Assembly: GCA_963678675.1 (NCBI GenBank)
Contig: OY783201.1
Span: forward strand, 17,725,769-17,789,768
Source of the DNA: Xiphydria camelus
Lineage: Eukaryota; Arthropoda; Insecta; Hymenoptera; Xiphydriidae
DNA: 64,000 nt
Direction of reading: 5' to 3'
Part shown: positions 33,537-43,800 of the stretch, piece by piece
Layout of the letters: each line of letters begins with the position of its first letter
How positions within the stretch are numbered: position 1 is the stretch's first letter
Program-made: the position numbers and the translations under genes
Notes under the pieces: model-generated
What the model saw: the letters and a program-made list of their open reading frames with translations, nothing else
Databases searched by the model: none
What the model was told of the DNA's origin: nothing

Positions 33537-33721
33537 ATATCCGAATGCAAAGTATACATAGGGATTCGTAGTTTTATTTTGTCTCATGTAGGGCATTTCC
33601 AAAGTGCCAATGTCATTAGTAATTGCGGATTCCTGCTCATGCGCAGTCGAACTTTCCAAAATTTTGACGTGAGTCAAAATGAAACTACTAGTCCCCACGT
33701 ATACTTTGCGCTCGGACATAC
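33537..33721. mobile_element. MITE with about 54-bp inverted termini, TA-flanked
   Basis: TATCCGAATGCAAAGTATAC at the left pairs with GTATACTTTGCGCTCGGACATA at the right with a few mismatches, and both ends sit at TA. The arms continue through TTTTATTTTG(T/A)CTCA. The spacer is about 75 bases. Consistent with a Tc1/mariner-type MITE. It lies in the intron of the putative secreted-protein gene. Confidence 0.7.
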
Positions 33722-33837
33722 GGTGTATCCAGCAACTTTATTTCAAATAGTTCGACTTGTCCTGTATAAAGATGACATGTACCTTTTAATTAATTCACGA
33801 ATTATGTAAAAACTAATAATAATCTATTTATCTTCAG

Positions 33838-33983
33838 GAATACCAGAAATTGGCGAAGAGAAATCATGCATCTAACGGCAGTGTTATTGGTTATTGGCAT
33901 ATGGATAGCTATTACTAACACACATGCGAAAGGACATCACCGTCGACTGGGTGAAACATTTGTTAAATCTTTACCGGAAGATG
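33838..33983 (+). CDS. putative small secreted protein, first coding exon
   Basis: An acceptor (TTTATCTTCAG) precedes 33838. ATG at 33866 opens a frame ending at a donor (GATG/GTATGT) after 33983. The 39 codons begin MHLTAVLLVIGIWIAITNTH followed by AKGHH. That is a short n-region, a hydrophobic core of about 14 residues and an Ala-containing cleavage region (cleavage after A or G near residue 22), that is, a typical signal peptide, then a basic His/Arg stretch. The exon ends in phase 1. I do not recognise the mature protein. The next exon is not certain; a phase-compatible 39-base candidate flanked by TTTTTCAG and GTAACT lies at 45364-45402, beyond the large nest. Confidence 0.5.
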
Positions 33984-34334
33984 GTATGTTAATGACATAT
34001 TATTCGCGTTTCTTTCGAATTAGATTAAATTGATCAATCGGCTATTGTACCCGAAAAATCTACTGATAAAAGGTTTTTCGTAGCTCTAGAACTGGCCTTT
34101 CATTAGCCTATATTGCTACTAATGAATGATTTTCTGCAATCAAAACTGCAGTTGAATAATAAATACCTATGCAGCATAAAATATACCAAGGATGACTGGC
34201 AAGGGGTGTTAAAGAACCCGGAAATTCAGAAAATTCTGCAACTCCGTGGGCAAATAGAGTAACTCAACTGTAATACAAAAACACTCTTCGTTGGTGTCGT
34301 AATACAATTTTAATTAAATTTCCTCTTAAAAATG

Positions 34335-34755
34335 TACTTTTCTTCTTTATGGAAATAACTCCTGAACGGTAAAGGATGTGGAGAAAAAATTTAAATAAAA
34401 ATTGTATGATTTTCTTAGATCTATAAAACTGGGGATCCATAAAAATTAGTTTCCGTATCTCCTAAATTATATAAAATTGCTTCTCGATAACCTCTTTTCG
34501 CACTTAAACTTATGAAATGCAAGTACCCATTTTTATGAGTGGGTGATAGGGTTAACTCAAAACAAGTTTTTTTTAGAACTATTTTTCCCCAGTTTTATAG
34601 ATTCAAGGAAACCGTAAATCTTTTATTTAAACCCTTTTTTCACATTTTTCATCACTCGGAAGTTATTCCAGTGATGACGTAAAATCTGTATTTTTTCAAG
34701 GACAAATTTCACCTTTAAATACTATCATGGCACTAATGAAAAGTGTATAATAATT
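34335..34755. repeat. dispersed repeat R, copies 2 and 3 as an inverted pair
   Basis: 34525-34755 matches 2360-2615 in direct orientation. 34335-34450 matches part of the same sequence in reverse complement, giving an imperfect fold-back with a spacer of about 75 bases. Confidence 0.55.
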
Positions 34756-35224
34756 TACACATAATTTGTGTAATATGTGTGAAAGTTACATATATTTTAC
34801 ATGTCGAGTACATAATACTGTTATGTAAGTATGTTATCTCTATTTGCGCGCCCTCGGGATAATGTAACAGATACATAATGGTTGGCTGGGTTTTATGGTA
34901 CAAAAGTTAATTTAAAAAAAACGCATTTGAATTTTAACTTATAGTCTAAGAGCCCGCGACGTTTTTGTGTAGTGATTTTATAAAGAAAGAATCTATGATA
35001 AATCGTGAGGCAAACTTATTTTCTTTTCATATCGCTGCGTCTATGATCCCTTGCGCTAGGGCGTAATGAGCATTTTTAGGGGGGTCGGAAATTCATATTT
35101 TGAAGTGATTTTATAAAACAAAAAAACATATTGAAAATCATTGTCATGAACTCAATATACTGAAACGGAAATTCCTAGATCATTTTATTATGTTTAACAG
35201 CTTGCCAGACGTCTCAATTTGTAA

Positions 35225-37429
35225 CTAAAACTAAAATTTAAACGACAACATCGAGATGACTACATATGGGTTGTTACCCACATGGGCCAACATGGGTCAT
35301 ATGCGACCCCTATAGAAAAAAAACTGTATTGTCAAAAGCGAAAGTTTTATTGAACTACACAAGTGAGTATATTTAAATACATAACTGACAAATAGGTAAT
35401 CTATGTTTCACGCATAGATTGCGTCCACATTGAACACAGTTATCCCTTCCTTTTCTGTCGAGACTTCTAGGCACATTGCACAACGTTTGGATGTTTTATT
35501 CAAAGGAGCAAGTGGTATGTTCTTGTTGATACTATTTTCTTCAATGCCCAACACCTCCATAATCATATACCTGAAATAAATTATAAACTGTAAAAATAAT
35601 GTAAAAAAACAACACTTCTATTTACCTTAGAGTCTGAGGTACATTTTGAATTTGTAGTTGCTGTTTCATGTGGGCTTTTGCAAGTTCTGTACCTAATTGC
35701 AGCAAGAATTGACGTCATGGAATTTTCTTGCGAGATTGGCGATTATTGGCTTGATAGATTACGTACCTATGCATTTATTGCACCCCCATCAAGCATACCA
35801 TAGAAAACTCTAAGAGGCAACCTTCTTGTTCTCCTAGAAACTGATTTGAAGTGACAAAGTTGATCGAAAACATTAACACCCCCTTTAGTAGAATTATAAA
35901 ATAAATTTATTTTTGTCTTCCCAGATTCCTCATCAACGTCATTACTGGAGTGCATTGTTGATAATAACAACACTATCTTATTCTTTTTGGGTGAGTGGGA
36001 GACTAAAACTTTATTCTGATCAAAGGCAAATCTATTGGGACTATCAACACCCCCATACATCCATTGTAGCTATTCATTGAAGCTTTTAAAAATTTTGGAG
36101 AAATTTCAGGTTTGTTCTTTCTCAATGTCCCCACTAACGTAAGTGTCCTCGTTCTAGTAACAATTCCGCCAAACCACTAGATGTAAACCAGTTATCTGTA
36201 GTGATGTTTCTGTTGGTTTTTTGGATTGACTCACTCAGTTTTAGAACATACTGCGTAGGTATTGGAAGAGTGCTAGCCCTCTCCTCTTTGTCAATATATG
36301 GGATGGTTGACACCATATAAAATATTTCTGCATCACACAACATAACTATCTTTATCCCATATTTGTCCGATTTTTTTGGGGTATACATCCGGAACGGACA
36401 TTGTCCCCGGAAACTAAGAAGTTGTTCGTCAACTGTCACATGTGCAGAAGGTGTGTAATTTTGATAATTTTGAACATATCTGTTCCAAACATCTCTAATA
36501 AGAGTTAATTTATTGTCTGCCTTTCTTTCACTCCGCGTTGTCCTATCGTCAAATCTAAGACTCTTTAGAAGAAATACAAATCTGTTTTTAGTCATGGTAG
36601 CCCTGAAAATTGCTGGGCCATATTCTTTCGACTATAATTCATCAATGTTTACATGGCTGTCTTTCAATGCACCACTAATATACAATGACCCAAAAAGTGC
36701 TTCTATTTCGGTTTTATTAGTGTGGTCTGTATATCCTTGAGTGTTTCTACGAATTTCTTCTGGTTACGAGATATTTCTGTATTTGTATGCATTGTAATGG
36801 AATTTAAAATATGGTCATCAAAAAATAATTTCCACGTTTCAATCTCAGTGTGAGCATTCTGTGCTGCACCTTTGGACGGGTTGGACCGGGTCGGTTTATA
36901 TAGCTATAATTTTTTTTACTTGTTCGAATATTTTTTGAATAAAATGGTTTTGAATACCATTTGTAACCATTTTTGCCATAAATGACCTTTTTGGTCAAAG
37001 CAGCAAGAGGGACATCATCATCTGACGATTCATTCTCTGATGTATCATCTCTTATTTTATCTTCTGTAACATCATCCTCTTCTTCATAATTATTTGTTTC
37101 GCTTACACTTTCATCCACATCACTATCACAGTGTTCTACATCAGAACCACCCTCTTCATGTTGTCTAATTATGTCCTGGCGCTCTTTTTCACTTAAATAT
37201 TTTTTATTTGATGACGTATTTTTATCCTTTAAACAACAACACGGGTGGACCCAAAACAACGATAACTACGGTAACGTACAACGCCAACCTCGCCAAACTT
37301 CAAACACAGACTGACTAGTGAACTAGAAAAGTAGGCAGGAGACCGGAACTGCAGCGCCTCTGTGTCAAAATATATAAACTAAAACATTATTAGTGGGGAC
37401 GCGGGCAACCCTATGTTGTCGTTTAAGGG
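35225..37429 (-). mobile_element. piggyBac element inserted in the left arm of W
   Basis: The right end reads GTTGTCGTTTAAGGG followed by TTAA (37430-37433). The left end shares TTTAAACGACAACAT (35238-35252) with it, although the outermost bases and the left TTAA (GTAA, 35221-35224) are altered. The interior is a minus-strand piggyBac transposase. The corresponding position in the right arm of W (around 44955-44965) still has an uninterrupted TTTAA. Confidence 0.8.
35400..37259 (-). pseudogene. piggyBac transposase, broken
   Basis: The N-terminal acidic region 37259-36804 (ESVSETNNYEEEDDVTEDKI, then a FYSKN region). The catalytic core 36595-36134 holds MTKNRFVFLLKSLRFDDRTT, the first motif VTVDEQLLSFRG and the second motif TTDNWFTSSG. 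36060-35767 contains YNSTKGGVNVFDQL, where the third catalytic Asp of the family (GGVD) reads Asn. A C-terminal Cys-rich tail (CAMC, then C..C in another frame) is near 35500-35400. Frame breaks occur between the pieces. Two of three catalytic Asp remain, so it is inactive. Confidence 0.85.
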
Positions 37430-37934
37430 TTAAAAATTGTTTTTTGAAGTCATAGTAGGTATTAGGTATAATGTCTGCCCTTTTTTACATAAATAGATTA
37501 TTTAATTCTAACCCCCTCTCTAAAATGCCAGACGGATATTTCATTGCGAACATGTCAAAAGAAAAGTTGAAGTATTGCAATTGTGTTCCTAAAGATATGT
37601 ACAGACCGGCCAACAAAAATGTTGGTAAATGTTGGCAACATGTTGGCAACATATTTGTTGGACACATCAACTTGTATGTTGGCAACTGGTGGCATCATTG
37701 TGACGGCTGTTGACAACATATTTGTTGGACACATCAACTTGTATCTAGATACATACATGTACAAACAGTTTGAAAAGATATTAATTTTCATGACTCGTAA
37801 ACTCAAATAGGTCGGATTTGAACATGTAAAATAAAGTGAAAAACTGTTTTTATGAGAAAAATGTATATTGTATTAGCATGGGGTCCACTGGACCCCGTGT
37901 GACCACTACGGATTAATAAATTATTAATAAATTG

Positions 37935-38047
37935 CTCTTCGCATTTGGGCCGTAGACCGGTGTGAGGGAGAAATTCGACACTCCTCAGGCCCTTTGAGCC
38001 ATAAATTAGATCCGGGAAAGTTCCTCATTGCCACGGGGTCGAAGAGC
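37935..38047 (+). repeat. dispersed repeat T, copy 1
   Basis: About 113 bases (TAGACCGGTGTGAGGGA, CCCTTTGAGCCATAAATTAG, GAAAGTTCCTCATTGCCAC) match 43565-43680 in reverse complement at roughly 85-90 percent by eye. Copy 1 is in element V, copy 2 in element Z. Confidence 0.75.
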
Positions 38048-38524
38048 GACCAATACGTTCAAAAACTTCCGAGCGACTAGAACAGCTCGCAAATAAAGTT
38101 AATGCATTGTCTATTTTCCCTTACAAATTGGTGTAATTTTATTCATCCTAAACCCACTACGCAAGATTAATTTGGCGCGTAGTCCATCGCGCAAAGACGG
38201 AACACTGTTTATTAGAATAGGTATTGCGGGAAACGGCTTATTTCGATCCGTCCGTTAATTAACCTGTGCGACGGAAGGCAGACTCTAGTCTTCATGACCG
38301 TCCCGTCGTTTGACGGACCTTTCCATCAAACCGATCCTTATCCGATCCTTATCGGAAGCGATGAACCCCGTCCGCGACGGTTCCTGCCACATGTGGTCCC
38401 TGGCGGGCCGTGTCTTGGTGGGTGGTAGTACATTTATTTGTATGTACTAGCACAGAGTAACACAGGCGACAGTAAGACAAAGAAACTTGAACTGCGAGAG
38501 AGATGCATACAGTATCCCGTTTAA

Positions 38525-39028
38525 CCCTTTTGTTGCATGATTTTTTAAAAATAAATGAAAAATCATTTTTCGTATTCGATTATATTTCTGATTAGGAACA
38601 AAATATTATGACAAATGTGTTTATTAAATTTTAACGACTATTTAAAAAAAATAAATTGTTGCATATTAATAACAACATGCAACTGTTAACAAAACTAATT
38701 TGCATATTTGCAACATTACAGGCAACCTAAGAATGAAATAATCTAAAACAATTGTTGTCCACATTTGTCACATTTCAAATGGGTAAATCCTTTGCAAGTA
38801 GGAAACTTGGACTCTATAGGACTCCACCCATATGTTTATTACATTGGATAATTATCCAATTATCCAACATTGGGACAATTTATTGAAATATTTTTTTTCT
38901 GTTTTCTGTCATATCTTGTAACTTTATGTTGTGGAAGTTCGCCATATGCCGTTAGAAACTTCGCCTATTGTGAATATACATGAATTTAAAAAATATGTTG
39001 CAAATATGCAACAGTATGCAATGAAGGG
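38525..39028. mobile_element. piggyBac-like MITE inside element V
   Basis: TTAA (38521-38524, 39029-39032) flanks ends CCCTTTTGTTGCATGA and TATGCAATGAAGGG, an imperfect inverted terminus of about 14 bases starting CCC. No coding capacity; internal TTGCATATT.. blocks are repeated. Confidence 0.6.
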
Positions 39029-39307
39029 TTAAAGGGCGGACTCATGCCAAGAAACTCCGAAAATCCCCGACAATACCCGAATATGAATAGCTTCTCGCCT
39101 GAGAACATTGTGACAACCGTGCATTTCCTCAAAATAGGTAATTCGGCGACATTTGGCAACAGCACCAGTATCCCAGTTAACCCCTTTCTGCATGATTTTT
39201 CTAAATTCCATGAAAAAAATATATATGACAGCTTTGCCCCTATTATTCATCAGAAAAATAATTTTAAAAATATTTATGAAAAAAAACATTTATTTTAAAA
39301 AAAATAA

Positions 39308-39425
39308 GTTTCTCTGAATTTGATTCTGGTGGTATTAGTTTCAATTGGCTCTATACAAGTCTTTTACAATGCTTCTTCGTAGAGCCAATTGAAACTAATA
39401 CCACCGGAATCAAATTCAGAGAAAC
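39308..39425. repeat. 118-bp hairpin
   Basis: Arms of about 46 bases (39308-39353 and 39380-39425) are reverse complements with one mismatch (GATTCTGG versus GATTCCGG) and a loop of about 26 bases. MITE-like or an RNA-forming hairpin. Confidence 0.8.
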
Positions 39426-39945
39426 TGGTATTGAAGTTTCACTTCTTCCGCGTGTGGCGATGACACGTTCTGGTTTTTTTTCAGCGTGGTTAGAATAACT
39501 AAACGTTTGATTCGAATAAATAAACATATTTAATTAGATCCGTTTTGTCATTTTAACCTAATTATCAATCGCATTTAAAAGACGTAAAAAATACAGAAAG
39601 AACCGTTAATAAACATTGCCCGTATTGAGATAATAATAATAATGTAAGAATAAACCGAAATACCCTTGGAACTGCTACTATGAAAGTCCGCGCGGTTACG
39701 CGGATGCCAGTGCGTTGTATGCCATATATCTTATCTAAAAAACGCTTCGCGAATCCTCAAGCTGCTGACTCGCTCTTGCGAAAATCGGCTTGAGCGCAAA
39801 CGGTTAATGGTTTTATGCGCCCGATTCGAGTATCCATCGACTTGTTGCTAGTTGACGGGATACATGTGGACAACACAAATATGAACGTGTTGCCAACAAT
39901 TTATTGGCCGGTCTGTACATATGTACCTTAAGTATGGGCCGTCGC

Positions 39946-40045
39946 GGGGAGCTGCGGGGAGCGGGGACGGTTAAGTAGTGGAGATTGACTTCAGTGACTT
40001 CAATCCAAACTCCTTAACCGTCCCCGCTCCCCGCAGCTCCTCGCA
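39946..40045. repeat. GC-rich inverted repeat
   Basis: GGGGAGCTGCGGGGAGCGGG then ACGGTTAAG is mirrored by CTTAACCGT and its complement about 35 bases later. It then runs into further CCCCGCAGCTC repeats to 40060. Unlike the AT-rich surroundings. Confidence 0.7.
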
Positions 40046-40774
40046 GCTCCCCGCAGCTCCACGCGGTTGTATCACATATTTTTGTTTACATCATAAATGG
40101 ATTGAGCACGTCAAAAAAGTTGGGATGTGTTTTTTTATTTTTTTTCTGATGCGAAATTAAGCCGTGAAAGATTAATAAAGTTTGCGCTAAACTCCGCCCA
40201 CTTGAAACAGCCGGTTGAGCGGCACGCTGCACCATGACGTCACTAGCCATATAACGGTTCGCCTGCCCGCCTTTTAGTACAGTAGACGGGCCGAGAACAT
40301 CAATTTTGTTGTCCACTTTTCTTTACAAGAGAGTGTCCGAGTTTTTGTTCCTCATGATTTCAATATTTCATTACCTTTAAAATAAAACAAAAACCATCGA
40401 AAAATATCAATTTTTAGTGAAGTTAGAGGCATTTGATTATAAGAGTGCGCGGGCGCTACACGGCGCTTATTTATGTACAAAATGCGATATCTCTAGAATC
40501 ATTCATTGTAACAAAATGAAATAAAAACCAATCGTTTCATCTTGAAATTCTCTACATTTTTTCCGCAGTATATCTCGATAACTTCTCAATAGTTTTCGAG
40601 ATATTTAACCCTAGATAGCTAACCTTCCTTTATATTATAGGGTTAAATATCTCGAAAACTATTGAGAAGTTATCGAGACATACTGCGGAAAAAATTTAGA
40701 GAATTTGAAGATGAAACGATTGGTTTTTATCTCATTTTGTTACGATGAATGGTTCTCGAGTATTGCATTTTGTA

Positions 40775-41332
40775 CCGTGAGTGCACCGGTATCCGACCAT
40801 GTAAGATTTTTTTTTAGCGGGAAATGTAATATTTAATTACCATGGCCAAATGTAGAAAGAAGAGTAAATATAATACAACGGTGGACTCTTTTTCATCGAT
40901 AAAAAAATTAAAAGTTTGAAAAGGGATTCATAATAATTAAATTATAAAATTTTAAAGTGAATGGTCAAAAGGGTCAGTATCCGACCGTCTGTTTTCGCTC
41001 TGCGCTGGTACCGAATGACGTAATTTTACAATAATAAAATGTCTTTTTTAGCACTTCTAATAATTTCAATTTATATTACAATATATTATTCATCGATTTA
41101 AATATTTTTTAATACGTTTATTACTTATATTTTGTCGTATCCATCTGAACTACTGGTTTCCAATCCTAACCGACTCTTCTAACGAAATACATTCAAAGCA
41201 TGATGTTAGCGCCACGCATCGAAACAAATTAATTAATTTTAAACATTTAAAAATGTTAAATATTAAATATTTCCATAATCGACCTTCGGTGGACGGATAC
41301 CCATACACGGTCGGATACTGGTGCACTCACGG
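40775..41332. mobile_element. element Y, Tc1/mariner-type MITE in the right arm of W
   Basis: Termini CCGTGAGTGCACCGGTATCC and its near-exact complement are flanked by TA (40773-40774, 41333-41334). The same W sequence without the insertion is present in the left arm at about 40471-40492 (TTATGTACAAAATGCG in reverse), which fixes both ends exactly. 558 bases, no coding sequence. Confidence 0.9.
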
Positions 41333-42794
41333 TACATAAATACGTGCCGTGTAGCGCCCGCACGCTCTTGTAATAAAATGTCTCTAACTTCACTAAAAAT
41401 TGATATTTTTCGATGATTTTTGTTTCGTTTTAAAGGTAATGAAATATTGAAATCATCAGAAACAAAAACTCGGACACTTGTAAAGAAAAGTGGACAACAA
41501 AGTTGATTTTCTCGGCCCGTCTACTGTACTAGAAGGCGCGCAGGCGAACCGTTAAGGCTCGTATACATCTGCGAGCCGAGCGTGAGCTGAGTGTGAGCCC
41601 AGTGGCTCACGACCCACTCGTGAGCCGTCCATTTAAATGAATGCTTCCAAGGAACTTCTAACGATCAGCCGGATACATCTACGAGCCGAACGGCTCGCGT
41701 TCGCTTGATTGGGACGTGGTTAGAGCGCCGAACGAACGACTTTGAGCCGCTCGTCAGCCGCTCACAGTGATCCGCCTCCCGCGGATCGCCGCGAGCGGCT
41801 CAAGAGCCACTCATGGCCATCCGTCTCCTTTCGGTTTTTCTGGTGAGCGCAAAGGCCGAAATTTTTATATTCAATTTGACACTGAAGACAATGCTAATTT
41901 TGCTACTTCAAATTGTTGCAGTGCCTTTATAATTTCTTCCTTATGAGATGAATCAAAATAATTACCGAATTTTTTTTAACATTATTTAACAGATCTATGA
42001 AGTAGTCCTATACTTTTTGTAACTATTGTGATGATGGAGTTACCAAAATGGGTTCGACTTGGTGCTTCGTCAAATATTGTAATTGTCGATGTGAACAATC
42101 TAATTGTCACTGTAGATTTGAATACTTTGCTATCATTCAAAAGCTAGTTACTGACAGCATATACATAGCAGAAGTTGATAATTTGAGACATGACAGCTCC
42201 GGTTTTTTCACAAATGTCATCAAACAAATAATGTAAAGGCCATCCCAATTAGCAGTCTTATTGCTCCTTGCACATACATTAATCTCAATAATGACTTATG
42301 TGTGGCTTATCCTATTAACATTAAGAAATTAGAATAAATAATGTAATATATAAATATTGTTTTCATTCTAATTACCATTAACTGTTCATAGTAGTTTTCA
42401 TTTTTATTCTATTATTTTCTTGAAAATTGTAATGTACAATAAAACTATGATACTTCAATTCACCTTCTATTATTTATTGATGGGGTTTTTTCTCTTAAAA
42501 ATTTTGATGAAATACATTTTCCTCTTTTATATAATGCATGCAAGTATTAAATTCATTGACTTCTATTTTGAGAACGCAGGTGTGAACGACGTAAAGATAA
42601 CGTATCACTATGAGAGACGACGTCTCCAGAAGAAATGCCCAAAAGTATCCCCTTCGGTGTCCCAGGTCAGGTCAGTCTGCTGCCCTGACAAAGGGTGGGG
42701 TTAGGCCCCACACGAAGTAGTCCGGTGGTCGGCCCGGTGACGTCAGAGTACCGAAAACTCTCGAGCTACCCCACGCCCAGGGTATTATGCTTAC

Positions 42795-43800
42795 ACTATT
42801 GGGATCTGACATGGGGGAGGAGCTTAGTTCGAAAAATTCAATATGGTCAATATACTCTACTGATACAGAGTCTTATGGAAGTGAAGTCATTATTTATTGT
42901 TTTGGCACGCGCAGGGACCCGCGAATCCTTCCCAACTTTCACTAGACTCGCGGGAGGACATGAGCACCCTTTGCCCTCCGTTATCGACCAGGGTTGACCT
43001 CCCATAAATATAAATTCAGCCTTCGAGACGCGCATATGCCTATCCATGGACGGGCGCATCACGGAATTCGTTGTTAACCCGAAAATAAAATCTCCTTATT
43101 TACCAAACTACAACATCAGGGGACATGTGCACAACATTGTAGGCGAAATTAAAAATGGGACTATATCAAAAGTATTGTGTGTTCCTGTACAGCGGGCCAA
43201 GGAGAAAAATGTAAACACATTGTAGCAACACTCCTTCATTTACACAGGTGAGATTTTAAGGTTAAAAACGTCACTCTTATGTGTATTTAGGTTAACCCAT
43301 TCGCATCAAAGCCGGATCGAAATCAGAGCCGTGCGGGTCGATCGGATCCGCCGAGAATTCGCGAGCCCCGCGTACGTAGTCGTAAACGAGGTGCACTCGC
43401 GAGGAAAACCTGTTGATCGAATTTACGAGTATTGTAGTAACATATTTATGAAAAATTGTACATATATTGAATAAATGTGGAAGGCAGGATTAAGTGTTGT
43501 AAATCCCGAGGAAACTCCAGTGCTCGGTTCCTATGTCCCGGCCGACGTACACGTACAAGGGACCCTGTGGCATTGAGGAACTTTCCCAGATCTAATTTAT
43601 GACTCAAAGGGTCCCAAGGAATGTCGAATTTTTCCCTCGCACCGGTCTAGGGCCAAAATGCGAGAAGCATTTGGGCGAATACGCGACATACATACATTAA
43701 TCCAATGCCAGTCACTCGCCAACCCACTAAACGGTATACTAGGAATAGTTTTACTTCCCGCCACCAGACGGCGTATTGAGACATGTCAGATCCCAATAGT
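42795..43800. mobile_element. 1-kb element inside Z with 19-bp perfect inverted termini
   Basis: ACTATTGGGATCTGACATG at 42795-42813 and its exact complement at 43782-43800. No clear target duplication and no coding sequence, so termini are certain but classification is not. Confidence 0.6.
43565..43680 (-). repeat. dispersed repeat T, copy 2
   Basis: Reverse-complement match of 37935-38047. Confidence 0.75.

Larger units (their letters stand above)
37602..39915. mobile_element. element V (TA-flanked, CAGACCGGCCAA termini) inside W
   Basis: CAGACCGGCCAACAA at the left pairs with TTGGCCGGTCTG at the right, with TA at 37600-37601 and 39916-39917, typical of Tc1/mariner-type insertion. Just inside the left end TTGGCAACATATTTGTTGG-type motifs repeat (37645 and 37713). 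No transposase was found in the 2.3 kb, which itself holds a piggyBac-like MITE (38525-39028) and a hairpin (39308-39425). Confidence 0.65.

Noticed and set aside
42420..43062. Open frames of 71-100 codons inside element Z as its transposase
   Set aside because: No transposase motif on either strand; they cross the terminus of a smaller inserted element.
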